Shown: positions 12,701-24,090, numbered from the stretch's first letter. The stretch is DNA of 64,000 nt from Gordionus sp. m RMFG-2023 (GCF_954871325.1 NC_088775.1:28187561-28251560), one strand, 5' to 3'. Notes: generated from the letters alone by a model not told the origin. Numbers and translations are program-made.

Positions 12701-14038
12701 CCTCTACTCCCTTAAGCACAAATACTGAGAAAGTCTCTATAAGCAAGATTAACATTTCATCAACAACTAGCTCAACTAAAGTATCAGCAGTTACTACAGA
12801 AAACGAAATCAAATCATCAAAGAAAAATAAGTTGAGCATATCCACCAATGGTCTTGGAAAATTATCCACCTCTATAAACATATTTTCAGGTAGTTATAAA
12901 AATCATATCTCAACTATAACTAGCATGTCTACTTTAGAGGAATCGAAGGGAATGGGTACTTTCAATATGAAATCTCTGACACCCTTTGCAACAAAGTCAT
13001 CCAATGTTTACAATGAAACGGCAACTCTAGGAAATATAACCATCTTATCTGGAGGAACTATAAACCAAGCCAACACAACAACATCCGAAATTTCAACGGG
13101 AGGAACTGTAAGCCAAGGCAACACAACAACATCCAAAATTTTATCTAATGGAACTATAAGCCAAAGCAAAGGAATAGCATCCGAAATTTTATCTAAAGGA
13201 ACTACAAAGCAAGTCACCCTAACAACATCCAGAATTTTATCTATAAGCCAAGGTCACACACCAACATCTGAAATAACCATAGCAAGTATAAAACGTTCAG
13301 TTCTGACAGGTAAATCTAAACAAACGCAAAATGTTTTTACTACTACCACCACTGAACAGAGAAGGGTTTCTACAAAAATTGGTAATGCCTCTACCGGCAG
13401 CACCTTATATAATGGAACAGGGACGCTATATGCTAGTAAATTAACAACTGCAAATGTTAAAACAATGAATATGAATCTCACTATTGGAACATCTATTTCT
13501 ACTGAAGTTCAATCATCTATTTTCAATAAAACATCTAAATTTCTAGGTACTAGAATATCTAAAGAGAGTACAACACAGCATGAAGAAACTCATTCAGGTG
13601 TTGAATTAACTAAATCTATTGGAACTATGATATCCAGACAGAATACATCTAGATTCCTATCAACAAAATCTAATTTAAACAGTATCAGTCCCTCTTCAGC
13701 AGTGACCACGGGAAATATAACGTTAACAGGGTCAATTTATACAACTTTAATACAAAATATCACGACACAAAATGGAACGCAATTTACAAAAGTTTTAAGT
13801 TTAGCGACTGGAACAGGGAATGAAAATATAATATCGTCATCTAGTTTATCTTCCATTATTTCATCTAATATTCCCAAGTCCTCTGCAAGTATAAACATAG
13901 GAAACATTACCAGTTCAACTACCCTACAAACATCTAAAACGACTACATACTCAAATGCATCCATATCTACAACGGAATCTCTCGCAAATCAAACACAATC
14001 ACAAACTACGGGAATTTATATACCATCGCAGAATAGCG
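9758..14038 (+). CDS. Giant mucin-like Ser/Thr/Asn-rich exon
   Basis: One uninterrupted 4281-base exon of 1427 codons, entered at an acceptor (ttttcag|CTAGATATT) and left at GCG|GTAAATATT, phase 1-1. The protein is almost all Ser, Thr, Asn, Lys, Glu and small hydrophobics, has no Cys, and is dense in N-glycosylation sequons (NNISLTT, NINIS). Three repeat types are visible. A unit of about 22 residues (PTLTFSTGNIS) occurs three times near 10330-10500. A unit of about 50 residues built on ESLKSTTNINKNISLTTPL and SKKNINISLETSTETG occurs about a dozen times from about 11090 to 12780. A unit of about 20 residues (GTISQxNTTTSEI) lies around 13040-13270. This is typical of a heavily glycosylated extracellular stalk. 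Upstream exons with the signal peptide are not identified; a candidate exon lies at 9555-9608. The exon feeds the antistasin-like exons downstream. Confidence 0.8.
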
Positions 14039-14099
14039 GTAAATATTATATGAAATATAATTCATAATTTCTATTTAATTTTATAATTTCATTTTCTAG

Positions 14100-14129
14100 C
14101 TTCCCCATCTAGGCAAAAGAATATAACAG
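14100..14129 (+). CDS. Small linker exon of mucin-antistasin gene
   Basis: A 30-base exon between acceptor tttctag and donor ACAG|GTAAATTAA, phase 1-1, encoding about ten residues (SPSRQKNIT). It follows the giant exon by a 61-base intron. It keeps frame and phase between that exon and the antistasin-like exon at 14299. It is short, so support rests on the matching phase and good splice sites. Confidence 0.55.
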
Positions 14130-14298
14130 GTAAATTAATCATATTATATAATATTCATAATTTTGACTTATAGAGCTAGAAACGACAAACACAATAATAT
14201 CAAGTAATAATAACATACAAAACTTTCATTATTTTAGTTATTTTCCGTAAATATTTTCATAAATGTTCCCTACATTTATTTAAACAAAACATAAATAG

Positions 14299-14400
14299 CC
14301 TCTGTTGCTGGATGTGTGGTTCCAACCTGCCTGAATATTTGTCAATATGGTTATAAATATGACACGAATAAATGTAAAACATGTCTATGTCAGCCACCAA
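14299..14400 (+). CDS. Antistasin-like cysteine exon 1
   Basis: A 102-base exon (acceptor aaatag, donor CCAA|GTTTTATAA), phase 1-1, encoding 34 residues with six cysteines spaced as in an antistasin-type domain. The order is GCVVPTCLNIC, then QYGYKYD, then NKCKTCLCQ, ending with the typical CxxCxC. Antistasin domains are short disulfide-rich modules first known as factor Xa inhibitors in leeches and widespread in animal extracellular proteins. A symmetric single-exon module is how such domains are usually shuffled. Here it directly follows the mucin-like stalk. Whether it inhibits a protease cannot be told. Confidence 0.8.
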
Positions 14401-14667
14401 GTTTTATAAATTATAATTTAAATTAAAGTTTTAATATATTTTTTTTCAATCATGGTAACCTGGTCATCAATAAATCCTATAAAAACCCTAAATCTTATTT
14501 GTCTTGCCATGTGGACTTTACTTAAATAAATTAGTATTTCTTATAAGAAACCCAATTTATTTTATTTTTCAAACATCTTTTATCATAACTTCAAACCATC
14601 ATCAAATTAAAATCGCGGTTGCTACAAATTTTGATATCATCATTACTTTTGAAGATAAAATATGAGC

Positions 14668-14760
14668 GAAGTCCCGGAGGAGGGGGCAAGAATGTACCCC
14701 TTCTCCTAAATATCTTTTCAAGCTAATAAAAATTTGACACCCCCCCCCCCTCACCTAAAA
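14668..14760. mobile_element. Element-U-type end fragment
   Basis: The sequence gtcccggaggaggggg, then taaatatcttttcaagctaa, then a 10-base C run parallels the first 110 bases of element U (6280-6385), which has a G run, aaatatcattttaagctaat and a C run. It lies in the intron between the antistasin-like exons. The other end and target duplication are not found. Confidence 0.5.
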
Positions 14761-15231
14761 TAATTTGTAAGAAAAATATATATAAGTTAATAATTTTTTA
14801 AAATAACTATCATAAGTAAAAAATAGAAAAATTGTGTAAACCAAAAATTTTATAAAAATATAACACAGCCAAAGGCCTACAACAAGTGGACATAAAGATT
14901 TCCAATAAAATTTATTAAGTGCTTTCATACCTTAGCAAAATCTTGAATAGGCCTTTAAATTTCATATTAAAATCTTTATTAATTTTATTCTTCAATTTTG
15001 CAATATGATACCTTTTTTTCGACGTAACATCTTTTTGCCTCATAGCTTGTTTTGCCAGTTTTTTTATAATCATTTTTTTTGAACTTTTAATACGATCATC
15101 CAATATTAGCTTGAATCTTCTATCTTTTGTTTAGCAATTTTTCTCAAATATTTGTTTCTATACTTCTCTCTCTATCATGTCATTTCTATATGCAATTATT
15201 TAAGAAAGTGTTTTTATGATATAACGAGAAC

Positions 15232-15606
15232 CATAGGAGTAGTCAGGATTTTTATAAGTAGAGGGACCACTATTAAATTAGTTATTTCTAAATAATGGAG
15301 ATCTGTAAGATTACCTAATACATGCCTTTGACTATGATAATTTTTTAAACAAAAATTTTGGGTTTTCATTTTTTAAATAAAATTGCTTCTTTAAAATCTT
15401 GCTATATGTCTTTAATTTAAAAAAATATTAACCTTTACTAATTTTTCTTCTTTCAAATGTTGTTTATAGTAATAAATTGTATATTGGGTAGGGGGGGGGG
15501 GGTATGGGATAAATTTTTATATGCCTATAATAATTTTTAAGTGAATAACCTTTCCAAAAAGAGGGAAGTTTTTCTTTGCACCCTTTCCCCTTCAGCTACG
15601 CCTATG
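15232..15606. mobile_element. Candidate 375-bp MITE
   Basis: It starts CATAGGAGTAGTCAGGA and ends CAGCTACGCCTATG, whose complement is CATAGGCGTAGCTG, so the outer ten bases are inverted with one mismatch. A 12-G run lies inside at about 15489. The flanking 8-mers do not match, so the boundaries are uncertain. It sits in the intron between the two antistasin-like exons. Confidence 0.45.
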
Positions 15607-16334
15607 ATGGGTCTCCTTTCTATGATTAACTATTTTCTCCCTTCTAAACATTTTTTAACTATAAACTATAAATTCCTCAGATAATTATACCATTTTAATA
15701 AGAACTATTATAGTTTGCAATTTTAATCTTTCATAAAATATTTAACATTACCGCATCAATATTTAAAGATGGCCAAAAGTGATATTTATATGATGCCTTA
15801 TGCAAAAGAATAAAGCAGCCTTAGTACTAAATGATTTCATTATATTACATTATATAAAATTTTAAAAAAATAAACATTGAAGTTATATTTTCTCTACACG
15901 TTAATATATTAAATTTTCTAAAGTTAAGAGTTGAGATAAGTATTAGTTTTATAGCAGCTAAAAAATTTTATTAAATAATAATGCTAGGGTATTACTAAAC
16001 TTAAACTCAAAAATAAAAGAGGGGAAGATTTGAAAAGTGAGATTAATAGATGTTTGCTCCAGGGTGTACCTTTTTTACCAATCATTTCCAAATCAAGTTT
16101 CAAAATTTCCTGGAGAGTTTAATAAATTTAATTATAAATAATAAGCTATTACTACGAAATAATGTGAAATATATTTAAATGTGCTAATACATCTTGTTTT
16201 AATATATGAGTGTTAAGAGATGTTTTGGAGAGTTGCCCGGCCCTATAAATTTACTTTAGAATTACAATTCTATATTATTCAAATTTATTTACACTTTTTC
16301 GTAAAATTGTGATATTATATTAAATTTCTTTTAG

Positions 16335-16421
16335 AAATGTGTGAGCCACCTTGTAAAAAAGTGTGTAAATTTGGCTTCAAATTCAATCATACTCGGGTAT
16401 GTCAAATGTGTGAGTGCAAAG
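16335..16421 (+). CDS. Antistasin-like cysteine exon 2
   Basis: An 87-base exon (acceptor tcttttag, donor CAAAG|GTTAAAACT), phase 1-1, encoding 29 residues. It again shows the antistasin cysteine pattern: MCEPPCKKVC, then KFGFKFNH, then VCQMCECK. It is paralogous to the exon at 14299-14400, from which it is separated by a 1.9-kb intron holding repeats. It ends in phase 1 with no stop, so at least one further exon must follow. None was found before the hAT element at 17217. The next coding block on this strand that can accept a phase-1 junction is the six-cysteine gene starting at about 28694. Confidence 0.8.
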
Positions 16422-16529
16422 GTTAAAACTTAATTTATTAAAAATATATAATATATAAATAAAATATATAATATATAATATAATCTATATAATTATAAGA
16501 GTCAACAAAATTTTCCTAGAAGGGCACAA

Positions 16530-17130
16530 ATTTTTATAATAAATGGGGGGGGGGGGGGGGCATTTTTTTTTCAATATATTTTGTGAGGTTATTTTTATTA
16601 CTTTTTTAAAACTATTATTTTGTTATAAAGAGTTTCCAATTCAATTAAGGATAAGTCCAGAGAAAAATAATAAAAAATCTGATTCAAAATGGAAAAAAAT
16701 TAATTATGAAGGATTATAAAAGTTCGATCTAAAAAGAAAAGGTTTGATTAAAAAGATAATTCCACAAAACTTATTAAAAGTTCATATCAAGAATCAAAAA
16801 AATAAAAGGGTAAATCAAAAAATAAAAATAATCAATCAAAACAGTAAAAGGTCCAATTAAAAAAGAAAAGTTTTATAAGAAAAGGACCAAAAAGGGAAAT
16901 TTCCATTCAAAAAAGGAAAAAATTTCTATTTATCATATTTTTTTTAAATATTTTTTAAATAAAATATCAATTTTAGTTTTTATCTTTAATTGTTAATTTT
17001 TCATTTTATTTATTAATTTTTTTAATAATTTTGTGATCTCTCTTTAATTTTTAACATCTTTTATCCATTTTCTTAATTTATTTTTCTTCTTATTTTTTTA
17101 AAATAAATTTCTTAATTTTTTCTGTTAACA
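16530..17130. repeat. G run and minisatellite element, copy 2
   Basis: A run of about 16 G at 16544-16560 is followed at 16650-16925 by imperfect units of ATCAAAAAAGGAAAAG type. A T-rich flank with ttaatttttcattttattt follows to about 17130. The order is the same as in the copies at 4890 and 23165. Confidence 0.55.
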
Positions 17131-17216
17131 ATTCCGGTAAATAAAATAATGTAATTAGTAATAATTTAATACCAAACAATAACTTAATTATTTTATATAA
17201 TCCAGTCACCTGCAAG

Positions 17217-18816
17217 CAGGGTTTCTAACCGTTAAGTATAATGGTTCGGTTTGTTCCGGTTTTTAGTTTAAAATTTTATAAAGGTTTTGTTCCATTTCGG
17301 TTAATTAAAAAAAAATTCATATCGGTTCGGTTTATAATTTATAACGGTTCATTTCGGTTTGTTCTGGTTTTTATAAATTTGATTTAAAAAAAATTAATCA
17401 TTAACCATGTATATGTATATATTAATTTTAGAGAAAAATCTTTTCAATTTCTAATTTCTAATTTAATCCATGATAATCTAGATATTTTTATTAAACTTAG
17501 TAAATATAAATTAGACAAATTAATTTTTTTAATTTCATAAATAAATAAGATAAAAACAAACATGTGTAAATACAATGATGAATAAAATAACACATAAATA
17601 TAATAAAAGGTATACTATTTATGTTTAAAAAGAGAATTAGAACGGATTACTAAAAAAATTTTTCTAATATTTCAGGATTTGATTTAGTTCTCTGCGCAGA
17701 GAGTATAAACTTAAGGCTAGAAAATGCTCTTTCTACGGATACCTGCATAGCTGGAACTGCTAGCACATTTATAGCTAACTTATAAAGTTCTGGCATACTA
17801 TTCTTTTCATTTCCCAATTATTCAAAAGATTAGTATCTTTTTCTAATCTCTCTATATTATCAAATGACCGAATTATATATTCTATTTCTATACATTTATT
17901 ATAATTTTCTATGCCCTGAGAATTATTCTTATTAAGACTTTTATGCGACTTTAATAAATTTTCAAAATCATCATCTAAATTATCTTTCGAATGCGAACAC
18001 GTAGGCATAGTATTTAGAATTTCAATATTCTGATTATTTAGACTTTGTATCAAGTTCCAAGTTTTAAAAGATGTTTTCTGGCGATCTCAATGTTAAAAAT
18101 ATTATTTTAATAATAAATAATTTATAATGACTTAAATGAATATTAGAATTCTGAATTTAAAAAAACAATATGATTATAAATAAAAAATTATCATATCATT
18201 AAAATATTGCTGACCATTTTATTTATTGTCATTTAAATTCTATGATCCAAGTTTTTATAATGAGATAAAAAATAAACCATATAATATAAAAATGAATGTA
18301 AAAAGTACTTGATTTCTATTAGATGTTAGTTATTAATAGTAGATTTATTTAATTTTTTCCTAAATTATTAGCAAGTATTATTATAAAAGCTTATTAATAA
18401 CTTATATATATAAACTTGTTAATTTAGCCAAGAATAATTATGTGTGATTTTAAGTATCTTATCTAATTAACAGATAATTAGCCTAATCTCTAATAAAATA
18501 AGAAAAGAAAAAAACATAAACTTGGTATTAATTGATATATAATGTTGATAATATAAAAATATTTAATTTAAAAGAAATCACCAATTTAAAAACTTCCCCC
18601 AAGGAAAATTAAAATTTAAAATTTAGATTAATAATTTAAAATTAATTATTTTTTAAACCCGTTTTGAACCGGTTTAAACCGGTTTAAAATATTTATAACG
18701 GTTTGGTTTGCTCTTTTTATATTTTCTTTATAACGGTTCGGTTAAGGTTACGGTTTAGAAAATCATAACGGTTCATTCCGGTTTGGCGGTTTGGTTCATT
18801 TCGGTTCGAAACCCTG
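17217..18816 (-). mobile_element. hAT element Z, 1.6 kb, perfect 8-bp TSD
   Basis: It is bounded by CCTGCAAG on both sides (17209-17216 and 18817-18824). The inverted ends are CAGGGTTTCTAACCG at the left and, on the other strand at the right, CAGGGTTTCGAACCG: 14 of 15 bases match. Both subterminal regions repeat short GGTTCGGTT/AACCG motifs many times, a usual arrangement of hAT transposase-binding sites. Inside is a minus-strand remnant of the C-terminal transposase. At 1.6 kb it is an internally deleted, non-autonomous copy. Confidence 0.95.
17640..18053 (-). pseudogene. hAT transposase C-terminal remnant in Z
   Basis: Reading the minus strand, a frame from 18053 to about 17775 (QGIENYNKCIEIEYIIRSFD, LEKDTNLLNNWE) is followed in another frame by MPELYKLAINVLAVPAMQVS and VERAFSSLKFILSAQRTKSN. 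The latter is the hAT dimerisation domain (ERxFSxLKxIxxxxR). One frame change separates the two pieces. The zinc finger and catalytic core are absent. The protein is not functional as it stands. Confidence 0.85.
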
Positions 18817-18824
18817 CCTGCAAG

Positions 18825-19563
18825 CCCAGATCCCGGAACAAGAACTGTTCTATAATTATTATTTTTAAAAAAATAAGGGTCTGACTTAAAAATCAGAAAT
18901 TGCAAATGTCAAAAAAGGAGAATAGAATAAAGATGACAGTGAAAATAAATATATTAAAAAATTAATCATTAAAGAAAAAATAATTAAGAAAATGGAAAAA
19001 AAATGACAAAAATAGATTCGAGATGACATAAAATTAAAAAGAGATGGTAAAAGTTTTAAAAAAAACTAGAAATAAAATTCAATCAAAAATTAAAGAAAAA
19101 TGCAAAAAATATCAATTCATATCATATTTCAGGATTATTTAAAACATCAATAAATTTTAAATAATTTATAAAAATATAATAATTGATGGTTTACTTTTTT
19201 TGAATAGAAATTGTCATTTTTTGATTAAAACTTTCTTTTTCAGGGGGGGGGGCTCATATGATGGCTTCACCCCCATACTCACATTTGCGTGCCATTGGCC
19301 CGCTTATCACCGGCCTAAACCGGAACATCTTATATGTTTTCAATATTTTAGATCTTTTCTTGACAACGGCCTTCTTTTACCAGCCTTCAGCCGGATAATC
19401 TAGGCTTATTCAGGTTTATATTTTTTCCTGACAAAACTTAACCAAGATAGGTTAAAACTTTCATTGCAAAAATTTTAATAAATAGAAAAACTAATATATA
19501 CTATATATCATATTTTATTGTAAGATATGTGCAATCTTTTTTCATACTTATTTATATTCCAAA
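18825..19563. other. Intergenic, no gene seen
   Basis: AT-rich. The part from 18880 to 19080 (aaaaaaggagaatagaataaag and similar) resembles the purine-rich flank of the minisatellite repeats. At 19238-19252 tttcagggggggggg resembles a hAT end with a G run, without a found partner. Confidence 0.4.
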
Positions 19564-19882
19564 CAGCGTCTACATGATAGAAAATTTATTGAATGCCAAC
19601 CTCTCTAAAACCTATACCTACCCCCTTAAAAATTATCCTAACTATTCATTACAAGTTTTTAATTATATTTGTAATATTTATTTTTAAAATAATATATTAA
19701 ATTAATTTATTGCAAACTATCAAAAACTCCAATAAATTAAGCCTACTCTTCTTAGATTCCTGCCCCCTACTCCCTTTAGATGCCTACCCCCTGTCCCTCT
19801 TGGATGCCTGCTCTCTACATTTCTTTAAAAAATTAGAAGTAAACTGCTCCTACCTCTCCGTCCCTTGCCCATGTAGACGCTA
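19564..19882. mobile_element. P-family MITE, deleted copy P3
   Basis: It starts CAGCGTCTACATGATAG and ends CCCATGTAGACGCTA, so the ends are inverted repeats of the P family found intact at 38309-38879. The left side corresponds to the reversed right end of that element (aaaacctatacctaccccct) and the right side to its reversed left end (actgctcctacctctccgtc). At 319 bases it lacks the middle. The flanking 8-mers do not match, probably through mutation. Confidence 0.7.
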
Positions 19883-21204
19883 TAACAAGTAATCCTCATT
19901 TTTTAGAATTAAATCTGTCAAAACGTTTTCTTTTCTGCGTTAACTTTTAAGAATCGCCTATCTAAATGATTTTTCAGTATTTCTTCATGATTATATGAGA
20001 TGCGTGTCATTTCAAAAAAATCGACCTGGTTTAAACTTACACCTTTAAAATTACAGTGTTTCATATTATTTTATCTTAGGTAAGGTAGGTTTTTTACTAG
20101 CTACTTTATTATTTCAAACACATATTTTATCATATAAATAATATTGTTAATATTTTTTATAAAATTTTTACAGAATTTTCGACTGAAGCTTTAAGAAAAG
20201 CCTCAACTGCCGTATTAAATAATGATGAATTTTGATATTTTCATAAATTTTCACAACAAAATATATATGCTTGAAGTTAGTAAAGCCAATATATAAACTG
20301 TTTTCAGGCATATATTTCTTATACCAAATTATTCATTATTTCATCAGAAACTCAGTTTCTCTATTATTTTTCGCCGTTTACAATTAATACAATTAAGCTG
20401 CTTGATATTCTTGGTTGCAAAAGGAGGGTGATTTAAAAAGAAAATAAAAAATAGTAAAGGATTATAGCGTAAAATTGTATGCAGATGTCACTAAAATAAA
20501 TATATGATAAATTGTTCACTCTTGTTGGTTGTAGATGTAGAAACGTGTTCATATGTTTTATTAGAAAAATCCTGAATTTCTTTTAATGTTTCACTTGAAA
20601 GAGAAACAGCTAAACTTGATGGTAAACGAGATATAATAGAAATCGATGTAGTTGTCGATAATGAACAAGAAACTGAAACTCTCACATAAATTTAAAATGT
20701 TCGTGTAATTAGTGTTTCACAGAATCAAATATTAAAATTGTTTAAAATATATATGTTGGTGTTATAGACATTTAATTATAGTCTTTGGCTTTATAATGAA
20801 CTTTATTGACTTGTAAGAATAAAAGGCTGATAGTTTTGTTTGCGTTAAAATGAAAATGCCGGTAAATTTGTTATTAATGTTTTCTTTATTGAAAATATCA
20901 ATGGCCACAATATCATTGTTAATTTAAAACATATGGATAAGATAGTTTCAACTAAAATTGAAGATTGTGAATAATGTGATTAGCTTTGTAAATGTTTAAT
21001 AATCTCAGAGTAGGTGTTAGTTGATAATTCAGTTTCTATTATGGATGATAATATTTCTTTATAATAATTTATAGTAAATTAAATACTTGGTTTAATCTTG
21101 AAAAAAAATTATCTTCTTAGGATTTGAACCTGAAATTTTAATTCAACAGCTAGTTTGATTCTTAATTTTTCTTACCCCCCCCCCTCTTCCCTTGTATTTT
21201 CTAG
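19883..21204. other. Intergenic, no firm gene
   Basis: AT-rich, with one minus-strand Ser/Thr-rich frame (20491-20685), listed separately. Nothing else could be supported. Confidence 0.4.
20491..20685 (-). CDS. Weak Ser/Thr-rich minus-strand ORF
   Basis: A 64-codon frame with ATG, rich in Ser and Thr (VSVSCSLSTTTSISIISRLP, TYEHVSTSTTNKSEQF). The composition resembles the mucin-like exon, but it lies on the opposite strand and no splice partners were found. It may be a small exon of an unrelated surface protein or an inverted, decayed duplicate of mucin-like sequence. Chance cannot be excluded. Confidence 0.2.
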   Translation of the reverse strand: MRVSVSCSLSTTTSISIISRLPSSLAVSLSSETLKEIQDFSNKTYEHVSTSTTNKSEQFIIYLF

Positions 21205-21345
21205 CTTGCTCACAGGCGTAGTCGTAGGGGGAGGAGAGATGGGTCAAGGAAAATCCCCCCTTTCAAAAATATGTCACTTCTTGTAAATATCATTTTAAGC
21301 TAATGACAAATATCCTCCTTAGCCGCCTGTCCACCCCAGTTCCCC
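21205..21345. mobile_element. Element-U-type end fragment 2
   Basis: It begins CAGGCGTAGTCGTAGGGGG and continues through ccccccttt and taaatatcattttaagctaa, which matches the inside of element U at 6335-6360 almost exactly. A run of about 11 C lies just outside (21175-21185). The other end is not recognised. Confidence 0.55.
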
Positions 21346-22029
21346 AAAAATGTATGCATATATTTTAAACATTAATTTGAAAGATAGAATGTAAAAATTA
21401 TAACCAATTTCATACATTTTAATTAATTATAATAAGTTGTGTTTATAAAAATTAACCTCCTATCCTATGAAAATATTAGGCAAGGTGATTACCGCTTAGA
21501 GGTAAGTGTTAACTCTACAGAAGAGAATATTTAATTCTTAAAAAATGGAAATATTGATACATAAAAACTCATGGTAAATATAGTGTCTACCCTGTATATG
21601 AGAATAAATGTGGCAACTAGGGGTGATTAAAAGGGTTTTGATTTATTTAGCTGTTTTTTAGTTTTAATAGTTTTTTTAATAGAGTTTTTGTTGTTGCTTA
21701 GCTTTATGAATTGTTTAAGTTTAAAACTGACGTCTCTTATTTGTAATGCTAATATGATTTATATTTGCTTTGTGTTTTTTCTTTGTAGGACTGCAGCAAC
21801 ATCCGGGCTTTATGTACTATATTTTGTTAGTAATTTCGTATCACATGCCAGTTGAGTTTTTCAAGGATTGACTGGACCGGAGTGGAGATCCTCCAGAGTC
21901 TAGGTTAGAAATTTTAAGTTAAAAGTAGTCGAGTTGACGGAAATATCAATTTACAAACACCTTTATTTTTTGGCTTAGATTTTATTAATTACCTAAGTAT
22001 ATGGAGGAGAACTGGGACAACCGTAGAAT

Positions 22030-22520
22030 TAAATATCTAGTTTTGATTATCTCTGACCATAGTTTACGGTATTTCCTGAATGATTTCTCTATCCTTATTG
22101 TTCTTCTAAATGCCAAGTTATTAAAAAAATGGTTACCGTTTTTAACATTTTAAAATCAAAGGTAAAGTTGGTTAGGATTATCACGGCTTTTAAAACATAT
22201 TTCTAAACGAGTCATTTACTAAGGGAACCTAAACTTGCCAGTAATTTAAATGTTTAGCTCTTAGATTTGGTCATCAAGACCAGGTCATCCATGTAAGAAA
22301 TGATTCATAGATACGTGTTAATATTTACCTATAATGATAAATGAGAAGATTGGTGCTACTTGTAAGATTATATTATGATATTGAAGAGGATGTTGAAGAT
22401 GCCATTCAGAAAGTGTCCCATTAAACATCGTGACTTTATCATGCAGTTTCCTAAAATCTACAAAGATGTGTGTTAGTTTGTTATGAGAACATAAGCGTGT
22501 GGAAAAATAAACTAGACCAG
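22030..22520 (-). pseudogene. LINE-like reverse transcriptase fragment
   Basis: On the minus strand, one short frame around 22255-22310 reads SYMDDLVLMTKSK, the YxDD catalytic box of a reverse transcriptase. About 130-200 bases upstream in another frame lies VDFRKLHDKVTMFNGTLSEW, which resembles the DFxKAFDxV region of non-LTR retrotransposons. Downstream pieces such as FRRTIRIEKSFRKYRKLWSE are too weak to assign. Several stops and frame changes interrupt it. No poly-A tail or target duplication was found. An LTR-type origin is less likely because of the F/YxKAFD-like box, but it is not excluded. Confidence 0.45.
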
Positions 22521-23159
22521 GGAAAAAACTTAAGGAAAAAAATGTTGCCAGAAAAAAATTTCATTTATTAAAAGAAAATATAATTAAATATGAAACAAAA
22601 ATTTCTATCATTTTAATAAAGTAGAGAAAACAGTTTTTGACAAATTTAAATTGGATGAATGTAAAAAAAAAATGTTAAAAAGGGAAAAAAATATTTTTAG
22701 AAAAACTTTTTAATAACAGATTATTTTTAATAATAGTTTCTTTTATTATATAAAAAAATTTGTAACTCTTCCTTGATGGTTATGTTTGAAGCAACTAGAT
22801 TAAATATGGACAACACAAGTATCTTTTCCAAGATTGGAATTATAGATTCTACCATATTTTAGGTCACCTGTATCCACATTTATAGAAGTTACCAATAAAA
22901 ATTTACCAGGAACTTTCGATAGACATGACAAATATAAAAGACTGGTCAATAGGGAGCATTATTCCAAAAAAGAGTATTTGTTCAGGGCGTAATTATGAAT
23001 TTTTCCTGAGGTGGGGGTCGGTTCAATATTTTGAGTATCTTTGATAAGTGCATATATAAATCTGATTCGGCAGGAATTTGAATATTTCTATCACTCTTCA
23101 TCATTTTTATGGTAAATTAGCAGATATATGAATTATCTAAAATAAAAACATGATATATC

Positions 23160-23520
23160 ATGGAAAAATATAGTTTCCCATTCAAAAAAGGAAATGTCCC
23201 AATCAAAAAAGGAAGTTTTAATCATAAAAGGAATAAGTCCGATCAAAAAAGGAAAAGGGTAGATCATAAAAGGAAAAGCTTCAATCAAAAAGGGAAAAGA
23301 TCCGATCAAAAAAGGAAAAGGTCCTATCAAAAGTAGAAAATTCCAATTCAAAAAAGGAAAATCTTTATTTTTTTTAAATATTTTTAAAATAATTATAAAT
23401 ATTTTTAAATTTTTATTTATTTTATTATTCCTTCTTATTTTATTTCTAACTTTTTGTGATTTCTTTACTTTATCTTTGTTACTATCTTTTCTCAATTTAT
23501 TTTTCTTCTCAGGAAAAATA
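23160..23520. repeat. Minisatellite element, copy 3
   Basis: The best-preserved array: about ten units near ATCAAAAAAGGAAAAGGTCC from 23175 to 23365, then a T-rich flank (tttttttaaatatttttaaaat, later ttctcaatttatttttcttct) to about 23520. It abuts the gypsy fragment at 23509. A long minus-strand frame across it (PFPFLIG repeats) is only the translation of the repeat. Confidence 0.6.
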
Positions 23521-24090
23521 TTTTTCATTTAAATTGGCCAAAATTTCTTCAATTTTAGGCAATGGATATTTTACTTCCACAACACCTAAATTTAGAGTAA
23601 TTCGGAAATCAGCACACAATCTCAATTTTTCATTAGAATTTTTAAAACAGTGTGATCCATTCACTATATTCAATCGGAATAATAATTCCATCCTTCGCCC
23701 ATGTTTAATTTACTTTCTATTTCCTTTTTCCATACAAAAGGAACTCTTCGACATGCCAAAAAATTGGTGAAAAACCTTCTTTAAGTTTAACGTCTACTTG
23801 ATAATCTTTAAGACGTTCTAACTTTTCTCCAAATATTATATCATATTTTTTGACTAAAATTGGTAACTTTATTTAACTTATTAATTTCAAAATTTATCCT
23901 TTGTGTTTATTTTAGAGCTATTCTGCTCTATCATTACTTTTTCCGGATATTCGAGAATATGATTATTAACCACAGGCCTCTTTCCTTAGTTCAATAAATT
24001 AGACATTTCTCTTTCTCGATGCTATCTGCAATTATTTTTCTTTCGGCATAGTCAGCAGCCAATTCGCTATCTATGATAAAAAAATCCTAA
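23509..24090 (-). mobile_element. Ty3/gypsy reverse transcriptase fossil fragment
   Basis: A short piece of a gypsy-type pol gene on the minus strand, recognisable as the region before the reverse transcriptase catalytic box (LRLCADFRITLN, YPLPKIEEILANLN). It looks like the Mag-type branch. It is separate from the longer element that begins at 24192. No LTRs belong to it. It is broken and old. Confidence 0.7.

Noticed and set aside
10266-13964. A row of long minus-strand ORFs (up to 250 codons) opposite the mucin-like exon
   Set aside because: They are the antisense of Ser/Thr/Asn repeats (Val/Leu/Phe-rich shadow). The plus strand has one 1427-codon frame with matching splice sites and downstream domains.
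14915-15103. 62-codon Lys-rich minus-strand ORF
   Set aside because: A-rich composition alone explains it; no domain, splice partner or start context.
23133-23528. 131-codon minus-strand ORF rich in PFPFLIG
   Set aside because: It is the translation of the 20-base minisatellite; no start context or domain.
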